A stretch of 64,000 bases of DNA from NCBI RefSeq assembly GCF_048418805.1, contig NC_132795.1, positions 13,861,001 through 13,925,000 of the forward strand, written 5' to 3'. Shown in pieces: positions 22,913 through 34,429 of this stretch. The translations under genes and the position numbers were made by a program. The notes under the pieces are model-generated. The model saw nothing but the letters and a program-made list of their open reading frames with translations. It had not been told where the DNA came from and made no database searches. Each line of letters starts with the position of its first letter. Position 1 is the first letter of the stretch. Source of the stretch: Vulpes vulpes. Taxonomy: Eukaryota; Chordata; Mammalia; Carnivora; Canidae.

Positions 22913-23347
22913 GACAGAAATTAATTATTGGCAAATATCATAGTAAGACAGATTTCCCTTGATTTATACCGGTCTGAATTAACCAGTGCTGGTATTTCCT
23001 GCTGGTACAAAATACCATGTGGCAGAGGTAACACTTTCCTCAGGAAGTTTCCAGCAAGAAGAATAATGGGGTTAACAACTTAAAGTCATACTGTTCGTTA
23101 TTAGCACAGAGACATAGCCACACTTTTCAGAGAGGAAAAACTAGAAGATAAAAATATCTCATGTTTTGTTCTCATTTAATACAAATTGAAGAAGTTTACA
23201 CTTTCTCTTCCCATAGAAGTTAATGTTGCTTTTTATGTTCTAGCTTAGAGATTACCATATTCCACTTTCAGAAACCCCAGGAGGCAAAGAAATTGTCCAC
23301 TGACAGAGTCCTCCTGTGCCATAGGGGAGAAGATTATGGTGGAGTTT
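22913..23347. other. No recognised gene or repeat
   Basis: Mixed-composition sequence; nothing supported. Confidence 0.4.
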
Positions 23348-23357
23348 TATGGCATTC

Positions 23358-23542
23358 CCTTTTTTTTTTTTTTTTTTATTTATGATAGTCAGAGAGAGAG
23401 AGAGAGACAGAGACATAGGCAGAGGGAGAAGCAGGCTCCATGCACCAGGAGCCCGATGTGGGACTCGATCCCGGGTCTCCAGGATCGCGCCCTGGGCCAA
23501 AGAAAGGCAGGTGCTAAACCGCTGCGCCACCCAGGGATCCCC
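23358..23542 (-). mobile_element. Young carnivore SINE (SINEC_Cf type), antisense
   Basis: Long uninterrupted poly(T), atttatgatagtcagagaga, gcaggctccatgcaccagga, gactcgatcccgggtctcc, aggatcgcgccctgggcc, aaaccgctgcgccacccagg, gatcccc. Close to the youngest consensus apart from a 4-bp insertion near 23503. Duplication tatggcattc at 23348-23357 and 23543-23552. The long pure tail argues for recent insertion. Confidence 0.98.
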
Positions 23543-23552
23543 TATGGCATTC

Positions 23553-23848
23553 TTTCTTTTGTCAAGTATTGTTTCCCTGTCCCAGACCTGCACTGCGAGG
23601 GGGCGTTTTCTCGTGATTCTTGCAAATTGGAGGACCACGTGCACACTCCTCTCATAGCTCTTTGTCCTCAGAGGCTCCATCCTCTCCCAACGTCTCACTG
23701 CAGGCCTCCAGGTGAACTCTTCTAACTGAATTCTTGCTGGTGTCTAGCTGCACCTGCTCCAGGTCACCGGCGATTTGCACCCCCTTTTCTGCCTGCAGAT
23801 TTCTGACTCCCCTTTGATTGTGGTTTTGCTAGTTGCCCCATAACCCTC
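23553..23848. other. No recognised gene or repeat
   Basis: CT-rich sequence; nothing supported. Confidence 0.4.
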
Positions 23849-23900
23849 ACTCTCAGATAATTTCTTTTCTTTTTTTTTTTTTTTACTCTCAGATAATTTC
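23849..23900 (-). mobile_element. Tail-only retrotransposon insertion candidate
   Basis: A perfect 16-bp direct repeat actctcagataatttc (23849-23864 and 23885-23900) brackets a 20-base T-rich tract with a single C. This is the structure left when only a poly(A) tail (minus strand) is copied into the genome by L1 machinery. Replication slippage is an alternative. Confidence 0.75.
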
Positions 23901-24097
23901 AAGAAAAATCACAACCCTGCTGATTGTCCAGATTTTTGTTTTTGTTTTTATAAGGATGAGAACATTCCTTTTTTGCTCCCTACATTCCCAGGTGAAAACT
24001 GGAATTCAGTAATTGGTGTTTGAATGTAAAACAAAACATCAGTTCCAGGAAAATCTTTACTTGGCCGTGCTACATTATTATCTTTTATATATCACTG

Positions 24098-24470
24098 TAC
24101 TTGATTTACTTATATTTTGTTGAGGACTTTTTGTGCTAATATTCATGAGGGATATTGGTTTACACTTCCCTTTCTTAGAAATGCCCTTTTTAGGATCGAT
24201 CACAGGCTTATGCTCTTCTCATAAAATGAATAAATGATGTCCTTCTTTTTCTTTTTTCTGAAGGAGCTGTAATTTGGATATTATTTATACTTCAAAGGTT
24301 TTGTGGAAGTCACCAGTGAAGTAATCTTGACCTGAAGTTTTCTTTGCAGGAAGAGTTCTAATTGTCAATTCAGTTTCCTTTTAGGTATAAGGCTTGTGTC
24401 AATTTTAGGAAATCCTGTCTCATCATTCTGGCCTTAACTATGCTCCAAGGTCTTTGCCCATCAAGTCTTA
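24098..24470 (-). mobile_element. LINE-1 ORF2 fragment, antisense
   Basis: tgttgaggactttttgtgct, ttcatgagggatattggttt, cttctcataaaatgaataaa and gtcaccagtgaagtaatctt match the antisense of the L1 ORF2 reverse-transcriptase region in order. Diverged. The right boundary is soft. Confidence 0.75.
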
Positions 24471-26160
24471 GGTTGATTTCAAGCAGATTTTTTATATATA
24501 TATATATTTTCCCCCTAAAGTTTCTAATTGTTCTTGGTAGGAACATTGGTCTTAATAAGACAGTTCATCCTTGCTGAATTGTCAAAAGCAGAAATCTTAA
24601 TATATTAAACTCTCTCCCAATCCCCATTCTGTGTGTATGTGTGTGTTCAAAGATTCATTCAGAGATGAATTAAAAGATCCACCTGATATTAAAATTTGGG
24701 ATACGCACTCCAAAGATGAAGATGATTCTATTATATTTCTTTCCTTGATGGGGTGAAATTCAAGCCTCATAAATGCTATGCTGCATGAATACCAAGGAAG
24801 TTTCCTGTCAGCCTTGTCTACATCATCTGTCACCAATTCATGGGAACCAGCCAGATTGTTAAATCTGGCTAGAATGTGCCAATTAATACTTGTAGAATAT
24901 CTGATATCCTGTAGTTTAAATTGAAATCCACTTATACAATTTTCCAGGAAACTCAGAATAAATCCGCTGAGAATTATCAGAATGTGGATATTCCACTACA
25001 TTCCACTACATTCCACTACTATGTTTACCTGAACATAATGAGAATTATTTCAGCCTGTGTGGAAACCGAATATATATTTTGACCGTGCTGTTCTCAGGGT
25101 GAAATGTAAAACAAAGAGTAGAGCGATTAGTTAACTGCAGAGGGATGTATCGACCTTCAATTATGACAACAAAAATAGCCACCAACATTTACCACATAGA
25201 TCCAAAGGACCTTTTGCTTTTATATTTCAAGCTATTTCAGGGTAATTTATGGAAGGAAAAATAGAGCGCAACCAACTGTACTGGAAACTGTGATAAGAAT
25301 TAATCATAGCATCCAAAGTTGTATTCTACGTCATCTTGTTTTAACCAGATGACTTCAATGTAATTAATGCTTTTCAACTGGAGTATATCCATCTTATAAA
25401 TATTTATAAATATAAATAAATATTTATTTCATCTTTCAGACTTTAAATCAATCTCTAACAGGTTCTAGTTTACACTCACTTCAAATTGTCCTTGTACCTG
25501 TATCATCAGTATTCGACACCTTTGAAATTGTTGTCTCCTCATAATTTTGTTGAACACATGATAACCATTAATGCTCTGTAATTACAAAACATTTTCATTT
25601 TCAGATTTAAAAGCCCTCGTTAGAATGGGCAATCTAATAATAGTTTTTCAATTTCTCCATCTTCAATTTCCTTCCAGTCACCTTTGGACTGCCTTGAGCC
25701 TGCCTTGAGCCTCTGGCCATCTACAAACAACATCAAGTAAAGTTCAGAGGGCAAACGTAAAATAAAAGAATATGGTCCCACATTCTTTTAGCAATTGGGG
25801 AGGTCTAGGTTTTTGTCACAAAATATCATGTAAACAAGTGGTAATTATAAGAAGATAATACAGTATTTTCCTTCTGTGCCTAGAAATCTCTTGCTCATCC
25901 ATCAGTTCTTGACTTTGAAAAAAGTTTGGCTGCGAAAGTTGTCCTGTGCATAAGGCAGAAATGTCCCGGTTCTGATATACCTGCCATGCTCAGTTATCAC
26001 TGGGAACAGCTCGGGGGAAATGTGCCCTTGACGTGACACCTCAGTGGTTCTATAGGGATGGCTGGTGGATGCTGTCACACAACTCTATTTTCCACAGATT
26101 GTTTTCAAGAGAGATCAGGGTGGTCCAACTCCATGGCCCCATGGAGAGGGAAACAGGATA
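24471..26160. other. 1.7 kb without recognised gene; minor simple repeats
   Basis: Includes a short (TA)n near 24492-24508, a 10-bp unit attccactac repeated three times at about 24990-25019, and an AT-rich palindromic patch at 25395-25432. Otherwise single-copy-like. Confidence 0.45.
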
Positions 26161-26167
26161 TGATTGC

Positions 26168-26181
26168 TTTTCTTTCTTTCT

Positions 26182-26263
<82 letters not shown>

Positions 26264-26264
26264 C

Positions 26265-26303
<39 letters not shown>

Positions 26304-26307
26304 TTTC
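26168..26307. repeat. Compound microsatellite (TTTC)n-(ATTT)n
   Basis: About 95 bp of ttctttctttc with two short interruptions, then about 44 bp of atttatttattt. Pure homopurine/homopyrimidine in the first half. Likely highly length-variable. Open frames reading FLSFFLS and YLFIYLF here are artefacts of the repeat. Confidence 0.98.
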
Positions 26308-26860
26308 ATGCCTGAGCAGTTTTTACTGAATGCCATATAATGTTCAGGAAAAATTGCAGGGGGAAATTGAGACTGTGGGTGTTACTTTCCTACAAACAGG
26401 ATTTCCTTTTGTTTCTGGACACCAAATACAATGAGGGTAGGGTCAAACCAATTTAACCCAATCAGTGATTGGAGGCAGTTGAACATTAACTTCAGTCTTG
26501 AGGACTGGTCTACTTCAGTTTCTCCCTTATTCTTAATGCACAGTTCCTGGGGGAGTCCCTTCTGGAATCCTGGCATCCTTATCATGGCACCTTCTGCTTA
26601 GCAATTTGAACCGCCTATTTTCCCAGCAGCCCCACAAGGCTGCTCAAGGTCCTGTTCATACTCTCAGTCTCTCAGTTGCTAATTTCAGCATTAAATTCCT
26701 GGAGAAGAAAAGCAAGGGCTGAGACTATACTTTGCCCTCCGGGTTTTCCTTCACAGCAGGATTCTGGGCCTTCGGGTTTCCCTGGACTTCAAACATTTCT
26801 TCTCCCGGTTTCTCCCAGATACTCTAATTGTCCTTGATTGAGAAAAAAAAATGGCCTTCA
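26308..26860. other. No recognised gene or repeat
   Basis: Mixed sequence between the microsatellite and an L1 3' end; nothing supported. Confidence 0.4.
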
Positions 26861-27440
26861 ATAGACCTGCCCTACGACCCAGCAATTGCACTGCTGGGGA
26901 TTTAGCCCAAAGATAACAGATGCAATGAAACGCCGGGACACCTGCACCCTGATGTTTCTAGCAGCAATGTCCACAATAGCCAAACTGTGGAAGGAGCCTC
27001 GGGGTCCATCGGAAGATGAATGGATAAGGAGGGTGTGTGGTCTCTGTACACAATGGAATATTCCTCAGCCATTAGAAATGACAAATACCCACCATTTGCT
27101 TCGACGTGGATGGAACTGGAGGGTATTATGCTGAGTGAAATAAGTCAATCGGAGAAGGACAAACATTATATGGTCTCATTCATTAGGGGAATATAAATAA
27201 TAGTGAAAGGGAATAGAGAGGAAGGTAGAAGAAATGGGTAGGAAATATCAGAAAGGGAGACAGAACATGAAGACTCCTAACTCTGGGAAACGAACTAGGG
27301 GTGGTGAAAGGGGAGGAGGACGGGAGGTGGGGGTGACTGGGTGATGGGCACTGAGGGGGGCACTTGACGGGATGAGCACTGGGTGTTATTCTGTATGTTG
27401 GCAAATTGAACACCAATAAAAAATAAATTTATTATTTAAA
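26861..27440 (+). mobile_element. 5'-truncated canine LINE-1 3' end
   Basis: Sense L1: cagcaattgcactgctgggg, agcagcaatgtccacaatag, aatggaatattcctcagcca, gaactggagggtattatgct, then the carnivore 3' UTR (gggtgatgggcactgagggg, actgggtgttattctgtatg, aacaccaataaaaaataaat) and a short A-rich tail. It covers the last part of ORF2 and the whole 3' UTR. An imperfect duplication (atggccttca at 26851-26860 against ttggtcttca at 27445-27454) suggests an L1 insertion truncated at its 5' end. Close to consensus, hence fairly young; no coding potential left. Confidence 0.95.
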
Positions 27441-27454
27441 AAAATTGGTCTTCA

Positions 27455-28196
27455 GCCGTCCAATGCATTACTGCTGGAATGATATGTTATCTTATTATTG
27501 TATTAAATCTGCTAATATATTGTGTTGCAATGTGTATATGTATTTACTTACACATACATGATACATACATGAAACAAAACAAGCATATAAATATATTAAA
27601 TACATATTTTATATAATGTGTACACTCTATACTTGTATATGTAGAGTGTATATATCAAGTATATATTGCATATATATTATATACCTGTTTATGTCAAATA
27701 TATGTACTAAATATATATACTTGGTTTGTAACATGTTATATATACTTGATTTATTTGTACTTGAATCAATTTTGTGTTTGGGTCAGATTTTACTATTAAG
27801 TTATAGTCATTTGGTACACTTATCTTGCCTTTGAAAACGAGTTTAAACTGTATCTTGAAATCATAACATTTAAAAATATATAATAGCAATTAGGGGAAAG
27901 GTAAACTTTCCACAAATTTCTCGATAAATTATAACAAATTTCTCTGCTTCCATAACATGTTTTTTTGATCTTTCTCAAAGACCAGTTGTGTCTGTTGTTG
28001 CTTTTCCATTATTTGCAAAACAAGTGTTGTTTATATTTGCATAGCTGGTATTTTCCTATTTTCATTTTTTGTCCTTTACCCTGACATATGTTTAAACATA
28101 TATTCTGTACCAGTATTTAAATTTCTATACTACACGGTTTTCTGCACTTTTTTTCTCTTTTGTAATCTAGGTAAATTCAATGATGACTTAAAAGCT
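27455..28196. other. AT-rich, no recognised gene
   Basis: 27530-27740 is very AT-rich with repeated tatatata and tacata motifs. No assigned repeat family. Confidence 0.45.
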
Positions 28197-28213
28197 CTGT
28201 TTCATTTCATTTC

Positions 28214-28394
28214 TTTTCCTTAAAGATTTTCATTTATTTATTCATGAGAGACAGAGAGAGAGAGAGGCAGAGACACAGGCAGAGGGAGAAGCAGGCTCCC
28301 CGCAGAAAGCCAGATGGAGGACCTAATCCCAGGACCCCAGGATCATGACCTGAGCCAAAGGCAGAAGTTCAACCACTGAGTCACCCAGGTGCCC
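28214..28394 (-). mobile_element. Carnivore tRNA-Lys SINE
   Basis: ttaaagattttcatttattt, catgagagacagagagagag, gagggagaagcaggctcccc, taatcccaggaccccaggat, catgacctgagccaaaggca, gagtcacccaggtgcccc. Perfect 17-bp duplication ctgtttcatttcatttc at 28197-28213 and 28395-28411. Confidence 0.98.
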
Positions 28395-28411
28395 CTGTTT
28401 CATTTCATTTC

Positions 28412-29344
28412 ATTGATTTGTTTCGTTCATCTATTTCATTTGCCTTTGCTCCTCCCACATTCTATTGCCCGTGATTCCATCCTGGCCCTTCTGTGTCATT
28501 TTTGCCCTTACTTGGAGATTATTGTTCTCTTTATTTTTTCCCCACATCTGAAAAATTGTGTATTCTTCTGAAGATGCTAAAGAACTCTGATCTGTCATCT
28601 GGTTTACAATTTCCTTTTTCATATGTTGCATTTCTGTCCTTTTCCTAATGTATTTTATCTTGGACTTTTTTTTCCCTTATTTTATTTATTCTCCATTATA
28701 ATAATACTTTCAGATCCTAGTGTTGACCAAAAGCTAAGATAAACAAGTATCATTCTGATCCATCAATTGACTGATTGCATTGTACTAGGCTCAAACAGCA
28801 TTTTTAGATATAAATGCATGTAGGTTGCTACTCAGAGCTCCCAATAAAATTCCTCATTTTTAGCACCTACTCTGCTTAATTTTTCCCAGCTTCATATGTG
28901 AATTCCTTGGGTCTCTGCTTCCTCTCATTCTTAGCTATATTCATATCATATCCTTTTTTCCTCTTCAGCAGTATCATAATGCTGGTATATTCAAATCACC
29001 TCAGTACTTTTTCTTGATTTTGAGGGCACATAGAAATCACAGAATTCTTCATCACTGTTCTTCTTGACTGGATCTTAGAGTTAATTTGAATTCTGAGTAT
29101 AGAACAGGTCAGTCCTTTTTAGTTCTAAATTGGTTCACCCATCTGTATTGCTTAGATTTTTTTTTTCATTTTTATCCCCCTGAAGATTTGCTCTTTATAT
29201 AATTCTTGTTCTCAGAATAAATTCTAGAAAGTGATTGTCAGGCCACTGCACTTGAATCCAGCAAATAACCTACTCAGAAGAATTCAAAGGAAAAGTAACT
29301 TGTTTTACTGAATGAGTCACATGGCATTTTGTTATTCTAACATT
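28412..29344. other. No firmly recognised element
   Basis: T-rich sequence that may be a diverged outer part of the neighbouring antisense L1, but no phrase could be aligned with confidence. Confidence 0.35.
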
Positions 29345-31755
29345 AATCATTTTGAGTCTTATTTTTTAACAAACATTTAGGTTTAGATTTACAGAAAAGT
29401 GGCAGGGATACCATGGATGGTCCTACCTACTATACCAGAGACTCAGTTTCTCTTATTATTATTAACCTCTTACATTTGTGTGGTACATTTGTCACAATTA
29501 ATATACTAATAATATTAGTTTATTAGCATTAAGTAAAGCCCATACCTTATTCAGATTTCCTTAGTTTATATCTATCCTCTTTCTTTGTCTTTTCTTTTTT
29601 TTTTAATTTTATCTTTAAGTAATCTCTATACCTAATGTGGGGCTCAAACATACCGCCCCAAGATCAAGGGTCAAATGCTCCAACAACTGAGCCACCCCAC
29701 ATCTGTCCTCTTTCTAGTCCAACATACCATCCAGAGCATCCTGTTACAGTAGGTCTTCATATCTCCTTGGCTCCCTCCTGTCTGTGATAGTTTCTCAGAC
29801 TTTTTTCTGTTTTTATGACCTTAATAGTTTTAAGAAATAATGGTTAGGTATTTTGTAAAATGTCCCTTAGTTGAGAATTGTTGATGGTTTTCTTGTGATT
29901 GTATTGTGTTTATAAGTGTTCACAAGGAAAACCAGACATACCATCTTATCAAGGGTACGTATAATTAACATGACTTATCACTGTTCATGTTAATCTTGAT
30001 CCTCTGGCTGAGGTAGCATTTGTCAGGATTCTCCTCCACTATAATGTTACTCTTTCTTTGTTTCTCCCTTTCCATACTGTACTTTTTTGTGTGTGGAAGT
30101 GAAATGTGTATCCCACCCTTAGGGAGTTGGGAGTTATGCTCCCACCTCTTTTGAGGGTGGAATACTTACAGAAATTATTTGGAATGCTTCTGTTTAGAAT
30201 ATTTGTCTCTTCTCCTCAATATCTTTATTTATTCAATCATTTATTTATATCATTAAGGACTCATGGATACTTATTTTATACTTTGGGTTACAATCTAATA
30301 CTATTTCACTTATTTTGTTACTCAAATTATTCTGGCTTTGGCCATTGGAAGCTCTTTCAGTTGGCACCTGAGTTCCTTTGACATACCACCAGTTTGTGGG
30401 GCTTTTCCCCCCCTTTTTATTCTCAGAGTACCTCCTTTGTTTCAGACTAGAAGATACTGCAAGTTCATCTTATATATTCCTTACCCTTCCTTAGAATCAT
30501 TTATTTCTACAAGGAACATTGGTTCATTTAATTGGGAAATGTCATTAGAAACCAAGATCTGGATGCTAGATTGTTCATTATCCCTGGCGTGTTGTTGTTC
30601 TCACCTGACAGAGAAAGTGTCCAGCTTCCCAGGTGTAATCTGACGCCAGGGACAGAAGAGTCAGGCCACTCTAGAGTAGAAGGTGACAGTTTTAATTAGC
30701 AAAAAGAACTTACATATGAAGCTTATCTTGGGCACCAGCAAGATGAATGGATTCCCCATATCTACCCTCCAAATTATAGAAGTTTATAAAGAGGCCCTAA
30801 CTGGGATCAGCTGTGTATACCATGCAAATGTTTTCAACACCATATCATATCTCAAGGCTGTGTCCTTGAAGCAGCCTCTGGAGCAAGAAGTCAAGTGGAA
30901 CTCATTCTAAGCACAAGGACAAGAGAAGGAATAAGGAGCCTCCAAATGCCTGGATCTAACTCACAGGTCAATTGGGGGGGATTTATCATTTATAACATTC
31001 TCTTACAGAAAGTAAATATATTCATTTTATACTACCCTTTTTATAAATACATAGCTCTAAATATTCCTAGATATATATACATCTCCATCTGCATTATGCT
31101 GAATATAAGTCCATACCGATATTCCCAATTCTAACCCTTCTTCCTTTGCTTCTCCCTATGACCTCCCACTCCAACAGTGAGAAACCTAGCTCCCATCAAC
31201 CTCCATCTATTTATTTCATTGTTCATGTCAAGTATATATGTGATGCATTATCAGAATTATTAACCTGAACCCCACGTGAAACAAAACCGAAGTGTTAATG
31301 TACCTTTTTGCTTTGAGTCTTGCTTTGAGACTCTACTCATTTCCAATGTTGCTTGGGTCAGCACCTTTGCCCATTACCTTCTTTAGTGAAAGCGTTTCAT
31401 ACATTTTTAATACAGTTAGATTCTTCTGTCATAATCTCCATTCAGTATTGGGGTTCTTCCAACCTCCTAAACACTAAAAAAATTTGCATACATTAAAGTT
31501 TAGTCTTTGTGCTGTCAAGTTCTGTTTCTGCGGGGTTTGACATAGGCATAGTGTCATGCAGAATAGTTTCGCTACCCTAAACAATACCCTGTGTTTCACC
31601 TCCTGGACACTCCTGCCTCCCTGAAAGCCTCAACAGCCACATATTTGTTTACCATCTCTACAGTTTTGCCTTTTCTAGAATGTCATATAAATTGAATCAT
31701 ACACTGTGTAGCCTTTTCAAACTGACGTTTTTCACTGAGAGAGAGCATTTAAGGT
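29345..31755 (-). mobile_element. Old LINE-1 (L1M type) 3' region, antisense, part 1
   Basis: The plus strand reads as antisense L1M: tttagatttacagaaaagtg, tgtctgtgatagtttctcag, gactcatggatacttatttt, ctttggccattggaagctct, gaaaccaagatctggatgct, aatgtcatataaattgaatc, in the usual order from the 3' UTR inward. A short SINE (29586-29700) is inserted. Interrupted at 31755 by a sense L1; the element continues at 32879. Confidence 0.9.
29586..29700 (-). mobile_element. Short-type carnivore SINE inside L1
   Basis: T-run, ttaattttatctttaagtaa, tctctatacctaatgtgggg, ctcaaacataccgcccc, atgctccaacaactgagcca. Duplication atct[a/g]tcctctttct at 29570-29585 and 29701-29716, which is L1 sequence. Confidence 0.9.
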
Positions 31756-31780
31756 GGAGAAATTAAAACCTTTGTACACT

Positions 31781-31963
31781 TTTTTAAAAAGATTTTATTT
31801 ATTTATTCATGAGACATAGAGAGAGAGAGAGGCAGAGTACAGAGAGAAGCAGGCTCCTCTCAGGGAGCCTGATGCAGGACTCGATCTCTGGACGTGGGAC
31901 TTGATCCCCAGACTGGGATCACACCCTAAGCCAAAGGCAGACAGTCAACCCTCAGGCATCCCT
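31781..31963 (-). mobile_element. Carnivore tRNA-Lys SINE inside L1
   Basis: ttttttaaaaagattttatt, attcatgagacatagagaga, gagaagcaggctcctctcag, ggactcgatctctgg, aagccaaaggcagacagtca, ctcaggcatccc. Duplication ctttgtacact at 31770-31780 and 31964-31974. Contains a partial internal duplication of the gacttgatc segment (near 31878-31905). Confidence 0.95.
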
Positions 31964-32210
31964 CTTTGTACACTGTTGTTAGGAATGTAACATGGTTCAG
32001 TTGTTATGGAAAACAATTTGGAGGTAACTCAAGAAATTAAAAACAGAACCACTGAGTGATATAGCAATTTCACTTCCAGATATATATCCAAAAGAATTGA
32101 AATCAAGATCTAAAAGATATATCTGCTCCCCATGTTCACTGCAGCATTATTCACAATAGCCAAGATATAGAAACGATCTAAATGGCCATCTAAAGATAAA
32201 AGGTAAAAGA

Positions 32211-32538
32211 AAGTTGAGCTTTGAACAACACAGTTTGAACTGTGCAGGTCCACTTATATGTGATTTTTAAAAATAAATACAGTACTGTAAATGTATTTTT
32301 TTCTTACAGTTGTCTTAATAACATTTTCTTTTCTTTAGCTTACTTTCTTGTACAAAAACACAATACAATACATATAACACAAAACATGTGTTAATCGACT
32401 GTTATGCTACCAGTAAGGCTTCTGGCCAATAGTAGGCGATTATTAGTAATTAAGTTTTGAAGGAGTCAAAAGTTATACACAGACTCAACCGCATGGGAGT
32501 TGGTGCCCCTAATCCTCACATTGTTCAAGGGTGACTCT
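32211..32538 (+). mobile_element. Tigger-family (TcMar) non-autonomous DNA transposon
   Basis: Left end aagttgagctttgaacaaca, right end cacattgttcaagggtgact: the inverted terminal repeats of the family starting cagttgacccttgaacaaca. Interior matches include tccacttatatgtgattttt, agtactgtaaatgtattttt, aataacattttcttttcttt and gtgttaatcgactgttatgc. Inserted in the sense L1. A second copy lies at 59714-60063. Confidence 0.92.
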
Positions 32539-32878
32539 TCTGCCTTTAAAAAGAAGGAAATCCTGGTATATGTAACAACATCTAGGAGGACACTATGCTA
32601 AATGAAATAAGCTGGTTATAGATGGAAAAATACTGATTCCACTTATGGAAATATCTGAAATAGATTCATAGAAACAGAGAGTAAAATGGTGGTTGCCAGG
32701 GGCTGGGGGTAGGAAGAAATAGGGAGTTGTTCAATAGGTATAAAATTTCACTTATGCAAGACCAGCAAGTTTTAGAGAACTGCTATACAACATAGTGCCT
32801 ACAGTTAACAATATTGTATTATCCACTTTAAGTTTTAATCTCATGGTAAAGGTTCTTACCTCAATTAAAAGAAAAGAT

Positions 32879-34429
32879 TCAATCATGTGTCCTCAACCAG
32901 CAATTAATGATGATTCCTATTGTTCCGTAACCTCACTAGCAATTGGTTTTGTCAGATTTATTTTGGTTATTTTTTTAGCTATACTAATAGGTCTGTAGTA
33001 GTATATAATTATTTTTCTTATTTTCGTTTCCCTACTGACAAATGATACTGAGCATGTCACAATGTTTAGATGTCATCTATATATCTTCTTTGATAAGGTG
33101 CCTGTCTAGGTCTTTTGTTGATTTTTTTTTCTTTTGCTGATTTTTAATGGATTGTCTTCTTATTGTTGGGTTTGAAGGGTTCTTTGTATATTTTGGGTAA
33201 GTGTATTTCTCAAAACATGCCTTGTCTTTCATTCCTTTAATAGTATCTTTTGCAGAGCAGAAGTTTTTCATTTTAATAAAGTTCCATTATTTGATTTTTT
33301 TTCTTTCAGAAAACATGCTTTGATATTGTATATAAAAATGCATCACCAACAAAAAAAATGCATCACTAAACCCAAGGTCATGCATATTTTCTCCTTGTTT
33401 TTTTTTTCTTTTTTTTCCTTGTTTTTTTCTAGAAGTCTTATAGTTTTGAATTTTTACATTTAGCTTCATAATCCATTTTGAAATAATATTGGGATAAGAT
33501 GTAAAGACAGCATCTAGGTTCAGCTTTTTTGTGTGTTCCAGCACTGTTTGTTAAAAACACTATCATTTCTACATTTATTTGCCTCCATTAAAGCTCAGTT
33601 GATGTATTTGTATGAGTTTGGGGGTCACAACTCTGTTTCATTGATGTGCACCTATTCTTTTGCTGATATCAATGCTTGATAGTGCATAATGTGAGTTTTC
33701 CATCTTTATTCTTTTTAGTATTGTAGTAGGTATTCTGGGTTCTGTGCCTTTCTATATAAACCTTTTAATCAAAGTAACTTACTAAGATTTTAATTGGCAT
33801 CTTGTGAATCAAGTTGGGAAGAACTGACATCTTAACAACGCTGAGTCTTCCAGTCCATGGTCATGGACTATATCTCCATTTATTTAGATATTCTCTGATT
33901 ACTTTCATGAATTTTAGTTTCTACTGCATATAGAATATTTACATACTTTGTTATATTACATATTTGTTTTATTTTGTTATATTTATACTTAAGTGCTTTC
34001 TTTTTCTTGGTGTTATTGTAAATGATACTGTTTACTAAAATTTAAATACCAATTGTTTATTTCTGGTATATAATTGACTTTTGTGTATGAACTTTGATTC
34101 CTCTTACCTGGCTATTCTTGCTTATTTCCAGGAGCATTTTAGTAGTTTTTTTTGAGTTTTCTATACAGAAAACTATATCATTCCTATTAAAGGCAGCTTT
34201 AGTTCTCCTTTTCTAGCTGTATCCCATTTTCCTTTTCTTTTCTTACTGTACTAGCTAGAACTTCAAATTGTGATGTTGAATAAGAGTGATGAGAGAGGAC
34301 ATCCTGGTGTTGTTCTGATCATAGGGAGAAAGGATCCAGTCTCTCACCACTAGTTATTATTTTAGCTATCCATTCTTTGTGGATTTTTTTTTCAGGCTAA
34401 GGATGTTACCTCTCTCCAACTTTGCCAAG
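32879..34429 (-). mobile_element. Old LINE-1 ORF2, antisense, part 2
   Basis: Continuation of the antisense L1: ttggttttgtcagatttatt, ctatactaataggtctgtag, gtttgaagggttctttgtat, gcagagcagaagtttttcat, tgaatcaagttgggaagaac, tctccatttatttagatatt, catcctggtgttgttctgat. It extends inward to the reverse-transcriptase region of ORF2. About 0.3 kb expected between parts 1 and 2 is missing. No open frame survives. Confidence 0.92.

Larger units (their letters stand above)
31755..32878 (+). mobile_element. LINE-1 3' end (L1MA/MB type) nested in antisense L1
   Basis: Sense L1: acctttgtacactgttgtta, tcactgcagcattattcaca, atagccaagatatagaaacg, gatggtt-type linkers, ggtggttgccaggggctggg, gttaacaatattgtattatc, ending caattaaaagaaaag. 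Truncated at its 5' end. Carries a SINE (31781-31963) and a Tigger-like DNA element (32211-32538). The antisense L1 resumes directly after it, so this L1 is the younger. Confidence 0.9.

Noticed and set aside
23252..23725. Open frames of 102-148 codons on both strands
   Set aside because: Their centre is the young SINE at 23358-23542, which by its composition is open in several frames.
26033..26329. 98- and 85-codon frames rich in FLSFFLS and YLFI, looking like membrane segments
   Set aside because: They are direct translations of the TTTC/ATTT microsatellite.
30106..30643. Frames of 91 and 101 codons near 30.1-30.6 kb
   Set aside because: They lie in antisense L1M sequence.
33334..33428. 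Two more doubled words around A- or T-runs (aaaaatgcatcac; tccttgttttttt)
   Set aside because: They sit in low-complexity antisense L1 sequence where slippage explains them as well as insertion does, so they were not counted as tail-only scars.
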